From Astropecten irregularis (Eukaryota; Echinodermata; Asteroidea; Paxillosida; Astropectinidae): a stretch of DNA of 64,000 nt. The notes under the pieces were generated by a model. The model saw nothing but the letters and a program-made list of their open reading frames with translations. It was not told the origin of the DNA and did no database searches. Below, piece after piece: positions 12,901 to 24,430 of the stretch. The stretch lies in contig OZ020244.1 in assembly GCA_963971285.1 (NCBI GenBank), positions 1,860,001-1,924,000 on the forward strand, in the 5' to 3' direction. How positions within the stretch are numbered: position 1 is the first letter of the stretch; each line of letters starts with the position of its first letter. The translations under genes were made by a program, and so were the position numbers.

Positions 12901-14503
12901 GAAAATGCAGTGTTGATTTTTGCCAATGAAGACAAGTCTTTACTTAGAATAATTTTACATTCTCTCCAAAATAACAAAAGTACCAAACAAATTGCATATA
13001 AAAATAACCAAAAATCTTATTTTTTAAAAGTTGTGTTGTTCTAAAAAGGAAATTATTTGATTTGGTTTAATAGATAATTTCGATTAATTCTTCCAAAACT
13101 GCAACATTAAGTTTAGAGTCAATTTTCATTAATTGCAAGCCAGAAGCCAAAATTGACATAAATAGTAAGCTACAAAAAAATCTAACAACTTCAAACCTTT
13201 GTTTTTTCATATTATTTCTTGGAAGCTCTTTCTTACTCTATCGTACAAGGAGATATGCATTACAGTGTTTCTTTTAACTGCATTCCTCTTGTAATTGCAC
13301 TGCATGTGGCACCGCATTAGTCTCTGCTTGGCTGTTGCAATCAACCTCATGACAAGGCCAGCAATTTATAAACCTCTGCGTTCCAGTTTTGAAGATAATA
13401 ACAATTTAGCCTGTCCCTGGTAAAGACTAACCAGAAATGTGTTCACACATTGATTGTTATTGGCAATCCACATAGTGTCTGGCTGGACTTAATTAAAGCT
13501 GCACTCTCTGTACCTTTGTTGAAAAACAGAATGCAGAAACAGAAAACATGGTTTACCTGTAGGATTCTCAAATGCCAGAGGTCAGAATGAACTTGGCAAT
13601 TGTACGGTAGCTGGCAAGACCAGTAATACAATGGTTGCATGAGCCGTAAACAAATTTCAGTAGCTCGATGAGTGGTCATATATTGCGAGTAAATGAAATG
13701 ACTTGTGTCCATATTGACGCTAAAATTTGCGCCAGACATCATAGTAATAAATTATTCCAATGAGAATTTTATTTTTCTGGTGTTTTTGGAAGCATTGTCT
13801 GTGTGACTTTGAAAATGAAAGAACTAGTTTCACAGTGCAGAATTAACCCTGCAATTTAGCTTACCAGTAATTACCAACCAAATGATTGTCTCAAGGCCAA
13901 AGATTGGTGGGTTAACCCACCTCACAAGTATGGTTAGAAATTACCCAGCTTAAGTGGGATTTTGTGGCAGTCTGGAGATTTTCTAACCACAAGAAGTGTA
14001 GTGTGAACACTCTCAAAGTTAATTTTCATTAACCCTGAGATAACCCTGATAACAAGCTAGTGTGAAACCCATATGAGACAGTTTGTGCTTTCAAAATTGT
14101 TGTTCTCAGCAGCTCATTAACATTGGTGCCAGTATGCAACTTGTTCAAGTTGTTGTCCTGTTTTCACCGTCACTCTCCAATCCTACAATGAGAACCTCAT
14201 AAACTGCATATTACACTGCAGACAATTAAAAACCTATTTGACTTTTATAGCCATGTTATAGTTACTCCGTAATTGTCTTTAATTAGCCTGTGTCTGTCTG
14301 CTTTTGGCTCATCTCATTTAAATGCTAACCCAAGCACTCTCTAAATTTCTCGTGGAATGTATTCAGTTTTGATCCTGGAATTCAGTTTTAGTGCAGTCTT
14401 TGTTTTTATGTTTGTTAGGGCTTTCTTGATGTCAACATTAGGATGGCCTGACATTTGATTTTAGCAAGATATTTCTCCCGTTTATGTCAGGATTGCAAGG
14501 CAT

Positions 14504-14867
14504 TCCTAACTCTGACCATTTAGCCTTTGAGAAAGATCCTGCTAGGATTGAAACATCAGACCCTCCTAACCATCTAGCCTTTGTAGAAAGATCATGCTAG
14601 GATCGAAACATCAGGCCCTCCTAACTCTGACCATCTAGCCTTTGAGAAAGATCCTGCTAGGATTGAAACATCAGGCCCTCCTTACTCTGACCATTTAGCC
14701 TTTGAGAAAGATCCTGCTCGGATTGAAACATCAGGCCCTCCTAACTCTGACCATTTAACCTTTGAGAAAGATCCTGCTAGGATAGAAATGTCAGGCCCTC
14801 CTAACTCTGACCATTTAGCCTCTGAGAAAGATCCTGCTAGGATTGAAACATCAGGCGCTCCTTACTC
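14504..14867 (+). repeat. 60-bp minisatellite built from family 2 (GATCC) hammerhead-like units
   Basis: Six tandem units of 60 bp. Each reads TTTAGCCTTTGAGAAA, GATCC, TGCTA, GGATT, GAAACATC, AGGCCCTCC, TAACTCTGACC. Stem GATCC/GGATT is followed by GAAAC as in a hammerhead, but the box before the stem is TTGAGAA, not CTGANGA. The array ends about 50 bases before the PDCL exon at 14919. Confidence 0.9.
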
Positions 14868-14918
14868 TAATTTTATACATGTGATATTATTGTGCTTATC
14901 TTTTTGTTTGATTGACAG

Positions 14919-15043
14919 ATATCTAATGGCCTGCCAGCATTGCAGATTTACAAAGGTGGAGCCCTGATCGGTAACTTTGTAAGATTATCGGACCAACTTG
15001 GAGAGGACTTCTACGCTGGTGATTTGGAAACCTTGCTGCAAGA
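14919..15043 (+). CDS. PDCL: Phosducin-like protein 1 (PDCL), internal exon
   Basis: This exon encodes 41 residues plus two bases: ISNGLPALQIYKGG, then ALIGNFVRLSDQLGED, then FYAGDLETLLQ. LPAL-IYKGG is the cis-proline region and final strands of the thioredoxin fold, and GNFVRLxDQLGxDF followed by DLExxLQE is the C-terminal helix region typical of PDCL. The acceptor is attgacag and the donor gtgagt after CAAGA. The exon follows the end of a 60-bp minisatellite by only about 50 bases, so its polypyrimidine tract lies in a very short unique stretch. It joins exon 5021-5134 in phase 0. Confidence 0.93.
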
Positions 15044-15137
15044 GTGAGTACCTTTTTGTTATTCATTTCTGGAAGAATCTTCACCTTTTCCAATTTTCTG
15101 TCTAACTGACCTGTTCAAAGAAACCCAAATTATGGTT

Positions 15138-15445
15138 TTATTTCACACTATCCAAAATCTCGAGGTTGGAACCAGATCACAACCCCGAGATTTGTTTCAA
15201 CCCTTTTAACACTTGAAAAGTTTCAACTCAAAGCTAACCCGGGTGAAACGGCCGAACCAGATCGATATCAACCCTGGTAGGGACCAGGGTTGAAAATCTC
15301 AACCCAGCTTTCAAACTGAATTTGCCCTGATGCGTGTCGTATGAACCGGTTCACCAAAAACGTACATGTAGTGTGAATGTTGCGTCTCTTTGCTCCAGTT
15401 TAAAAACTTACCGGGCTTAACCGGCGTGGATAGTGTGAAAAGGCA
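15138..15445. mobile_element. MITE, TTTCACACTATCC termini
   Basis: Inverted ends ATTTCACACTATCC and GGATAGTGTGAAAAGGC. The interior shares AACCCCGAGATTTGTTTCAA, CTAACCCGGGT and GTAGTGTGAATGTTGC with the copy at 30059-30305. It begins about 95 bases after PDCL exon 14919-15043. Confidence 0.7.
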
Positions 15446-16620
15446 TTGTGTTGACGGCCAATGAAATCATGTGAATTACCTCTATTGTGAGTGTACATTC
15501 ACAATGTTTAGAAAGTAGTCTGCAAATAAGAATGATAACAACAAAGACTGTAGTGTAGCGCAGCAAGAGGTTTCAGCAAAATGAAGTTATAAGGAACCGT
15601 AGTAATGGATGGTGCTTTGCACTGTTACATGACATGGTGACGAATCCTGCTCCAACCATGTGACATGAGCCAATTTTAATAAGATTTGGCCTGAAGCTGA
15701 ACTCCACATTGAGGACACAAGGGTTATGACCTTATAGCCAAGTAACTCTATCATCCATGTAATAAGCTGGTTTTGTGTCAGTCAAACAACCTACTTTCTA
15801 GCTTGGAAAATAAAAAGGATGTAACGCCAAACCAGAACCGATACTGACAAAATGTTGGCACAAGCTGACAAGCCAATTATCTTTAAATCTGTAGCTATCG
15901 CACCGAATGCCCCACAGTGACTTCAGAATCACACAGGGCCCCATAACATGATATCATCACTTCCCAAATGAGCAAGGAAAGATCTTTCATATGTCACATG
16001 TATGACACTTGAGTAGTGCTGCTTCATTTGTACATGTTGAAAGATGAGACTGCATAGCAGGTTTTAATGGAAAAGCCTACAGACCATAACAGAATGTTGC
16101 CTTCAGTACAATCAGCTAGACAACATAATGGCACCTTGTAAAGTTTCAGAACATTAAACAGCAAATTGCAAAAAGAACTTACGACATGTATTTTGCTTAC
16201 GACGTTAAAGAAGATGAGATTTTAGGCTTATCATGATGAAGGTAGCAAGTCGAGAACATCTTGTGGGTGCACCTTGTACATATTTTTTTGTGAGCTTGTG
16301 TGGTTCTGAAAAGAATTGAAGTAAAAGTAATGTTTTCATGATGTTGTTGAGTGCCCTCCTGATAAAATGACTGCAGTGCAGAAAGAAAAAGACAACTTGA
16401 TGTCTAATAGATTATACTCTCCAATTCCAAGTTAGCTTTTAACCCTCTCAATGGACATCTAGCTGCTGATGCAATATTCCCATTCCTAATCTACCCCTCA
16501 TTTGTTTCTAAAGTGACAACATTGCACTCCCGTATGCTGAATAAATTGCACCTTTACCGAGACTAATTTTGCCCTAGTGCCAGTCTTAATGAGCCATTTT
16601 TCATAGGGCACTCTAGCGAG

Positions 16621-16646
16621 GCTGGCTGGCTGGCTGGCTGGCTGGC
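16621..16646 (+). repeat. (GGCT)n microsatellite
   Basis: About six GGCT repeats in the second PDCL intron. Confidence 0.9.
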
Positions 16647-17269
16647 AACTGTCCCATCCTGGCTACAGTCTGCATCTAATGAGTGTCTTTAATAACTCCA
16701 GCCTGGCAATTCAATTCTGTGTGCTGAGTTTGAATGAAGGATTCTGTCTGTATGGGTCACATGCAGTACACCCAAGGCTGTATAGAATGTTTCCACATGT
16801 TGCGGCATACTGTTCTGCTTCAAACATTCTAATAATCAGGGTGTGTTCCTGTGATCCTGCATGTGTCTAATGATCTGTGTAGTTTGCTTTGTCTGTGGAG
16901 GCCGGGGACGAGTTGTGTTGTAACTCCTAAATCCCAAAGGCATGTTGTCCAGGTACTTCATCATACAGTTTCCTATAAGAGCCATTTCCCGTTCTGGCAC
17001 TAAGTTGACATATGAGCTGACCTCTAGATATAGAATAAAATCTCATAAAAATGCATAAAAAGGTACATAATAAAGATACAGACCTGAATTCAGATGTACT
17101 GTAGTGTAAACGTGCACTGGGGAATGTTGTGAGTAACAACACTCATGGTTTCAACACTGTTGAAACTTAAATGCTTCTGTAAAAATCTGCAATCCATCTA
17201 AATACACGTCTTAACATGGCGTGTGATAGATTAAGGGCGCCTACTCTCTCAATGTTAAAGAGTTAAAAA

Positions 17270-17450
17270 GCGGTCTTTGAAGAGTCATATGAGGGACAAC
17301 TCTTTATCGAGTTGTCTTCCACTCATTTTAAAGTGAAGTTTGCATCGTTTTGAGTGATTTTTCACTTTGACCAGAGTGAAAACCACTCCAAAAGAGTGAA
17401 ATAATCACCACTCTTTTTAAGAGCCATATGAAGGACAACTCAATTTTAAC
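17270..17450. repeat. Repeat with paired AAGAGTCATATGAGGGACAACTC words
   Basis: AGAGTCATATGAGGGACAAC (17281) recurs as AGAGCCATATGAAGGACAAC (17421). Between them are inverted GAGTTGTC and AAAGTGA/TCACTTT words; probably an eroded foldback element. Confidence 0.4.
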
Positions 17451-18246
17451 AAGTTTTATTTTTCACTCTTCTGCATTTAGAGAGTAGTTAGCAATTGTAG
17501 ATAATTTCCATAAGTGCAAGAGATTGCTCATGGTACATAGGCCTGTGTTGTACAAGTTAGTTCCACCTGATAAACCTCTAAAGCACATTGTATTTCTCTA
17601 GTGTACCATTTTATGCTCAGATGTACAGTGCATTCTTACAACTTTGGAACATTTTTTTTATAGATTTCCTATGTAATATAAAGCTTTGTGGTGCATTCAA
17701 CTCACAGGTTATGTCAAGCCCGATTATAGGACTATGGATCTCACTCTCGAGTAATGACACTCTGTTACTAATTACGTCTCTCCACCATGAAGTAAAATGA
17801 GTTCCTGTCAGGGTATAGTTAGTCCTTGTTTGAAACGACATATTGCACTTAATGCATCTTGTGTTATAATCTCTCTTGAAAGCAAGATGAGCTTATCTTA
17901 GGAATACTTGAAAGCCTGACGAGCAGAGACAATTATGATGAAGTACTCTCATCATTATCAACAAAATGGAAAGGAAAAAGTACACATAAAACACAGTGTA
18001 ATGACCTATAGTGCATATTTGTTTAGGACACATAGGTACTGGTACTGGCTAGTGGCTACATCTGTACATAAAAAGTGTGAAAGTGCTGGGAAGATTACTT
18101 GTTTCAATCTGAGTAAATGACTGAAAAGCTAACAGTCATTATCCAAAATGTGTGTTTGCTAGGATGAAAACATCAGGCTCTCCTAACTCTGACCATTTAG
18201 CCTTTGAGAAAGATCCTGCTAGGACTGAAACATCAGGCTCTCTTAA

Positions 18247-18477
18247 AGCCCACCGCACACTATACGATCCGACATTCCGACGAGGACCCGACTGGTTTTT
18301 GGAAGGATCGCAAAGCATTCTGGGAGTCTTAACCGTGATTGTTCCCAGTCGCAGACCCACTCTGATGGCCAGTCGGCAGGATTCGACTGTCGAATCAGGG
18401 TTAAGACTCCCAGAATGCTTTGCGATCCTTCCAAAAACCAGTCGGGTCGTAGTCGGATCGTATAGTGTGCGGTGGCC
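18247..18477. mobile_element. 231-bp foldback MITE with TTAA target duplication
   Basis: Flanked by TTAA at 18243-18246 and 18478-18481. The termini are inverted (left AGCCCACCGCACAC, right GTGTGCGGTGGCC), and long inner arms pair (for example GGAAGGATCGCAAAGC with its complement at 18416-18431). It interrupts the 60-bp minisatellite cleanly. TTAA duplication is typical of piggyBac-type transposition. The termini resemble those of the element at 30059-30305. Confidence 0.8.
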
Positions 18478-18740
18478 TTAACTCTCACCATTTAGCCTTT
18501 GAGAAAGATCCTGCTAGGACTGAAACATCAGGCCCTCCTAACTCTGACCATTTAGCCTCTGAGAAAGATCCTGCTAGGATTGAAACGTCAGGCTCTCTTA
18601 ACTCTCACCATTTAGCCTTTGAGAAAGATCCTGCTAGGACTGAAACATCAGGCCCTCCTAACTCTGACCATTTAGCCTCTGAGAAAGATCCTGCTAGGAC
18701 TGAAACATCAGGCCCTCCTAACTCTGACCATTTAGCCTTT

Positions 18741-19158
18741 GGGCAGTTCCAGCGTAACGGACATGACAATTACACAGTTTTTGCCTTATTCAGAGGATCA
18801 TAAAGTAGGATTGGCAGTTTGCAAACAATTTTAATTAGGCTTATCAGACACATTTAACTATCAGTGACATATGTAGTAAATTTTATGTAATTTCATTGAA
18901 CAGTTGTAGAGAAAATGCACTTCTTGTGACCGTAACGGACATGACAACTTAGTGTCATGTCCGTTACGGTCACAAGAAGTGCATTTTCTCTACAACTGTT
19001 CAATGAAATTACATAAAATTTACTACATATGTCACTGATAGTTAAATGTGTCTGATAAGCCTAATTAAAATTGTTTGCAAACTGCCAATCCTACTTTATG
19101 ATCCTCTGAATAAGGCAAAAACTGTGTAATTGTCATGTCCGTTACGCTGGAATTGCCC
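18741..19158. mobile_element. 418-bp near-perfect palindromic element
   Basis: Two arms of 206 bases (18741-18946 and 18953-19158) flank a six-base loop ACTTAG. Reading both arms, the only difference seen is at the sixth base. Termini are GGGCA...TGCCC, with CTTT on both sides as a probable 4-bp target duplication. The word GTAACGGACATGAC occurs four times, at the outer and inner end of each arm. No protein is encoded. The near-identical arms point to a very recent insertion, and a transcript would fold into a long hairpin. Confidence 0.9.
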
Positions 19159-20258
19159 CTTTGAGAAAGATCCTGCTAGGACTGAAACATAAGGCCCTCC
19201 TAACTCTGACCATTTAGCCTTTGAGAAAGATCCTGCTAGGACTGAAACATCAGGCCCTCCTAACTCTGACCATTTAGCCTTTGAGAAAGATCCTGCTAGG
19301 ACTGAAACATCAGGCCCTCCTAACTCTGACCATTTAGCCTCTGAGAAAGATCCTGCTAGGACTGAAACATCAGGCCCTCCTAACTCTGACCATTTAGCCT
19401 TTGAGAAAGATCCTGCTAGGACTGAAACATCAGGCCCTGCTATCTCTGACCATTTAGCCTCTGAGAAAGATTCTGCTGGGATTGAAAAATCAGGCCCTGC
19501 TAACTCTGACCATTTACCCTCTGAGAAAGATCCTGCTAGGATTGAAACGTCAGGGTCTCCTACCTCTCACCATTTAGTCTTTGAGAAAGATCCTGCTAGG
19601 ATTGAAACATCAGGCCTTCCTAACTCAGACCATTTAGCCTCTGACAAAGATCCTGCTAGGATTAAAATGTCAGATCTTCCTAACTCCAGTCAAATGATTT
19701 TGAAAGTGGGTAAAACATTGGAACCTAAAAAAACTGTCAACGTGATTTGTGTGATAATATTCCTACATGAACCCTTGAAGGGACATGAACTACACTCTGT
19801 CCTCGGTGAGTTTCAGATTTCATGAACCTGAAGGCACAAGAATCATTCCTCCACATATTGTATTTGAATGGCCGACATTTATATCCCCATGGAAAAACCA
19901 CCCAGGCAATTTCATAGGGGGACAAGTCAAGTTCCATTCCACCCACTTAGTGTTGATTCTATTGGAGATAGATCATAATGCTGGGCCCTCACCAGGAGAT
20001 AAATTGCTTGCCTGGGACAGGAAGTGAGAGGCCTGAGAAAGATTGGACACCTCTGTGGCCAGATATTAGCTGTTTCTCAATCTGTGCTTTGACCAATTTG
20101 TCTAATATCATTGGAAATAGATTGCTATTTTGAGGGTTTTATTTTTCAGAAAGAAAGGATGTCGACTGAAATATGTCATTTAGGCCTATTGGATAGTGTT
20201 GGGATGATACGTGTTTAAATATTCAGAGGACTGAAAATTGTAGCTTTCTTTAGTTGCT

Positions 20259-20640
20259 TAAAGGTAGTATCATACTTTGGTAGCACACCGAAACAGAAAT
20301 CTTCACAGATTTACCTATAACTTACAGGGTATACGGATGGTGATAGTAGAAACATACCGTTAAATTTCTTCTGCCTGAAATGCTGTATTTATCCAGAAAA
20401 GAGTAAAACCAGTGACCAAAATGATTTTTGATCTTTTATTATTAAAGATAAAAAAATTAAAAGAGAAAACACCTACACTGTACGAAATGCTGTGGCCGTT
20501 TTTCATTGTTTTTTTTCAAAAAGTGGGCACCGTGTGGGACTGCAATTTTCACAGATGACTGTTACTGTATCTTCATTTTTATTTTTGCCCATGAATCTGT
20601 ATTTCTTTGACAAAAACCAAAGTATGATATTACCTCTAAA
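20259..20640 (+). mobile_element. TIR-A element, complete copy (382 bp)
   Basis: Starts TTAAAGGTAGTATCATACTT and ends AAAGTATGATATTACCTCTAA, an inverted pair of about 22 bases. The interior includes TTTTTGATCTTTTATTATTA, AAAAGTGGGCACCGTGTGG and GCCCATGAATCTGTATTTC. No protein is encoded; a non-autonomous DNA transposon. Confidence 0.8.
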
Positions 20641-20667
20641 GACTGGGGTATTGAGATTGATAAGTTG

Positions 20668-20898
20668 TGTCATTCCACTTAAAGGGGCAGGGTTTGTAAC
20701 AGTGTCCCTACATCAGTGAACTCACACCATTCATTATCTCTTACTTGATGGTGCACATTCACTATTCATCAAATGAGAATGAAGTCAATCTGCTCCTTGA
20801 ACAGGGAGATACACACATGATAATTCACAAGTCATACATGTAGTAAAGGAGATGGTACAAGTTCACTGATGTAACAGGGACACCGTCAAAAATTGTCA
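20668..20898. mobile_element. Foldback MITE, same family as 1684-1900
   Basis: TGTCCCTACATCAGTGAACT at the left, AGTTCACTGATGTAACAGGG with ACACCGTC at the right, with the same interior. It lies almost directly after a TIR-A element. Confidence 0.75.
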
Positions 20899-21783
20899 CC
20901 CAAATTTTTGAAAACATGCAGGAATAAGATTCTCTAGTGACTGCACTGTTGATCAAAACAGCTTGGGGAAACCATGAAGATAATCCTTTGAGAATGAGAA
21001 ATGTAACTTGATCCAAGATCCCATTGGGATGTCGTCGATTTCCCCAAACTCAACATACCTGCAAGCATTGATCTGCATCCTAGTGCTCTGACAGGTACAT
21101 ACTTATTCTCCAAGGGCCTCGGCAGGTTTGCCTTGGTAATGGCACTTCTACACGCATGAGAAAACACCAAATTGTACTTAAACATTTCAAGGGGCACCAA
21201 GGCTCAGACAATTGGGCACTCAGGCAGTTCATTCAATGTACCTTACCTTCCTACCCTCCTGGGCTCCTACCTTGCTATTCAACATCACATCAACATTAGG
21301 TTCAGCAAGCACATTATAAGGACAAGACTAAATGTCCTTTAAATTCAACTTTGACTTCTTTGATTCAGATTCAGATAAACATTTATTTCATTCGTGTCAC
21401 ATCTCAATTAAAGATAATATGGTAGAGCAATTTACATAGTTATTGGAAAGACGACAAAGAAAGCACCGTCACATGTATATAAGGCCTAGGGAATCTGTGC
21501 GTGTGTAGAATTGTATTCGATTTGGTGGAATTAGGATTGTTAGGTTTAAAGTAACAATGCTTGGGACCTCTCTTTCACTTTTATACGACTGTTTCATATG
21601 TACACTTGTGTTTCTTTATGTCTAAGACATGTAGGAAGGCTGACTGAGTGGCTGTTACATGTACTGAAACAAATAAATGACTAAGTTCTTTGGTAGGAAA
21701 AGTAGTTTCCACCTGAACTCTATCCTCAAGAAGCTTGAAAATTACATTCGGCAAACATCTATCACATACTTAAGCTGACTTTT

Positions 21784-21905
21784 GTATCATTAAGGGTTAT
21801 TCCACTAAGTCGGGGCAGGATTTGTGACAGTGTCCCTGTTACATGTACATCAGTGAACTCGCACCAGACATTATCCCTTGGTGCACATTAACTTAGAACT
21901 GAAGC
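21784..21905. repeat. Half copy of the same family
   Basis: GTGTCCCTGTTACATGTACA, TCAGTGAACTCGCACC, TTATCCCTTGGTGCACATTA; then the match stops. Confidence 0.55.
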
Positions 21906-22491
21906 CATCATGAGTTCCTTGTACTTCAGAATGATCCTATTAGCAACATGTACGATGTATTCTCTAATGTGACTGGAATTACATGTTCTAATGCTCAGAG
22001 TGCATTGTGAATCAAACTCAGGTGTTTATCCAGCATGTGCAGGTGTGATCATGCATGGATACTGACTATCAAACTTCAGATTAATATCGCCAGCTGTTGT
22101 GCCATGAAAGCCAGGATTAATACAACCCCACATATGCATTTTTCAGTACATTCTATTGAAAAGCAAAATTGAAAGAAAGAACAAAAGTGTGATATAAAAG
22201 ATTCACCGTGATAATGGCCAATGATATCTACCTTTGGCATTTAAGCATTGACAACCGTCATTCTGGAAGAGCTAGGGTTTTTATTAATTTAGCAGAGGAC
22301 TCAAGTAGGGGTAATTCAACTTGGATTGAGAGGACTCTGAGTGGAAAGTTCTGTGTCTCATTAGGGTGGGATTGTCAGTTAGATACAATAGAGGGTATCT
22401 GAACTGCCTAGGAAAGTGCAGTCAGGAAAAGTGTGCATTGGTGATTCTGTAAGGTATTGGCTTGGTTTGTGTGAGGACTGGTCCAAGGGCC

Positions 22492-22540
22492 AATTTCATA
22501 GAGTTGCTTTAAAAGCACAAAATTTGCTTTTAAAAGCATA
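22492..22540. repeat. MITE left end fragment
   Basis: GGCCAATTTCATAGAGTTGC followed by palindromic AAAAGCAAATTTTGTGC-like bases. It directly abuts the family 2 array at 22541. Confidence 0.45.
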
Positions 22541-22937
22541 AACCTTTGAGAAAGATCCTGCTAGGATCGGAACCTTTGAGAAAGATCCTGCTAGGATCGA
22601 AAAACATCAGGTCCAGCGTTTGAGAAAGATCCTGCTAGGATCGGAACCTTTGAGAAAGATCCTGCTAGGATCGGAACTTTTGAGAAAGATCCTGCTAGGA
22701 TTGGAACCTTTGAGAAAGATCCTGCTAGGGTTAGGGTTTGGGTTAGGATCGGGACATCATGTCCATCCTTTGAGAAAGATCCTGCAAGGATCGGAACCTT
22801 TGAGAACGATCTTGCTAGGATTAGAATATCAGGTCCAGCGTTTGAGATACATCCTGCTAGGATTGAAACGTCAGGTATTTTATATATTGCAGGTCATTAT
22901 TTTGGTTGACAGAGCAGTTTATTTCTTGTATGGATTT
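22541..22937 (+). repeat. Family 2 array with shortened 29/30-bp unit, plus element tail
   Basis: About ten tandem copies of CCTTTGAGAAAGATCCTGCT followed by AGGATCGGAA. The unit has lost the AGGCCCTCC spacer, and GAAAC is mostly GGAAC. The last units regain the longer form (GAAACGTCAGG). They are followed by the family 2 tail, GGTCATTATTTTGGTTGAC then AGCAGTTTATTTCTTGTA (to 22937). The open frame over this array is repeat-derived. Confidence 0.85.
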
Positions 22938-24304
22938 TATATCTCAGAGTTTCCCAAGTGGTCCCCTGAGCAATACCATTGTGACATTGCTGTGCTGATC
23001 TGACTTTACATATGTAGGAGATGAATGCCCAAAAATGTTACATTACATGTCAACACCTGATTATGGCCACATATCAGATTCTTGACATTGAGTCAGCCAG
23101 TGCAGTGAGCAGCTGCAAAAATGAAATTTGACCAGGTCAAACACTAAACGCAGCTTGTCCCCCCTCCATCACACACCAGTAGTATATTGCATACTGCCAC
23201 TAGGCATGGACATGCATGTATAATTAATTCACAGTCCTGTCAGTCTGTTTTTGTAGTCCCAGCTCGAAGGACTGGAGTGTCATTTATTTCCTGTCATGAA
23301 TTATCCCAGGACATATTCTCAAGTGCTGCTTGGGATTCTCAAGCTCGGCCATATAATGTAACTCGCATATTGAATTACGTGTACATTGTGCACATTGATG
23401 GGTATGTTAATGGTGTACGAGTGTTGCTATCTGAGAGATTGCAGTTTCATGTTCTAGCCCTTATTCATCATGCCAGTTGCATAAGAACATGAGACCTACG
23501 GAAGATAATATCCAAACAAGTGTATCAAATTGGCGTAATCTGGAAAAGACAAAGAATCAAGATGATGTAATTGCAAAATCCTCTACTACACAGCCTTTGA
23601 ACTTTATAGAGAGGCGCAGTGAAGACCCCCCACTCCTTATCTGGTTACTCCGGCTTAAAAATGTTGCCATGCAGTTCTCATTTTTCTAATGGAATTGACC
23701 TTTAACAACAGGAGTAGTAAGGAGCGCACGCTGTGCTTTCTCAAGAAGGAAACTAAAGGATGACACAGGTCGCTCTGTCAAAAACAATTTTGGATTATTT
23801 CATTGTGCATAGATGCATGTTGGCTGTAGGTGGTTTGTAGTCGAGCAACATTTTAATCTGTCTTAGTTCACAATGTCAATGCATGTTGTCCTGTAGACTC
23901 TGAAATCGAGATGAGTCGGTGCAATTTTGTGTCTGCTCATCTGAAGATGAAACTTCAAAAGCTGTCCAAACATATCTACACAGTTGACTCTGTCTGTTTA
24001 AAGTGGGGTTGCCTTCTTATATTTTCAATGTATTGCATAGCAGTGCATTACATAGTGGTATCTGTGAGACCTACAGTCTACTCAAAGCAGCTCTGTAATC
24101 AGCCATTGTCATTGTCAGTTCCGCAACTGCCTGTCGGACATCAGGAAAGTTGCCGGACTCTTCCCTAAAACTTTGAGCTGAAATTATTTAATTGCACTTC
24201 GTGAAGTGGCTTTTCTGTTTCGAAAGCTGAGGAAGCTTTACTTGAAACTCAGAGAACTCCGGACAGCTAGATAGTTTGAATCGGGAAAGTTTGAACAAGA
24301 CCAG

Positions 24305-24430
24305 ATTGGTTCTAAGCAAGCTCGGGTCTAGCCTCTAGGCAAGCTAGTGCTCAGGCAAGCCTGGGTCTAGATAAGCTAGAGTCCTGACAGTGCTGGGCCT
24401 AGGGCAGCTTGAATCTAGTCAAGCTTTGTG
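24305..24430 (+). repeat. Degenerate tandem repeat of AAGCT-GGGTCTAG words
   Basis: About five imperfect units of 20-27 bases built from AAGCTCGGGTCTAG and GGCAAGCT variants. Confidence 0.4.

Larger units (their letters stand above)
6212..14503. other. Intron sequence between listed repeats
   Basis: Apart from the listed repeats at 7.4-7.7, 9.3, 9.7, 9.8-10.0 and 12.7-12.9 kb, no gene, RNA gene or clear repeat was recognised. The plus frame 8450-8836 and minus frame 8733-8969 have no family resemblance that could be supported. A possible eroded MITE, with AATTAACCCTGC at 13841 and AAGCTAGTGTGAAACCC at 14054, lies at about 13840-14070. Confidence 0.4.
15446..18156. other. Intron sequence, nothing recognised beyond listed repeats
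   Basis: AT-rich, with short frames only. A GGCT microsatellite and one eroded foldback are listed separately. Confidence 0.4.
18157..19687 (+). repeat. 60-bp minisatellite, large array interrupted by two foldback elements
   Basis: About 14-15 copies of the same 60-bp unit as at 14.5 kb in three blocks: 18157-18246, 18481-18740 and 19159-19687. Many units read GGACT in place of GGATC, which weakens the short stem, so these satellite copies drift away from the dispersed elements. The open frame at 18465-18803 is only the translated repeat; 60 bp is a multiple of three, which keeps it open. Confidence 0.92.

Noticed and set aside
18465-18803. 112-codon protein with repeated EKDPARTETSG
   Set aside because: Direct translation of the 60-bp minisatellite; open only because 60 is a multiple of three.
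22620-23003. 127-codon protein with repeated LRKILLGSE
   Set aside because: Translation of the 30-bp family 2 array and its element tail.
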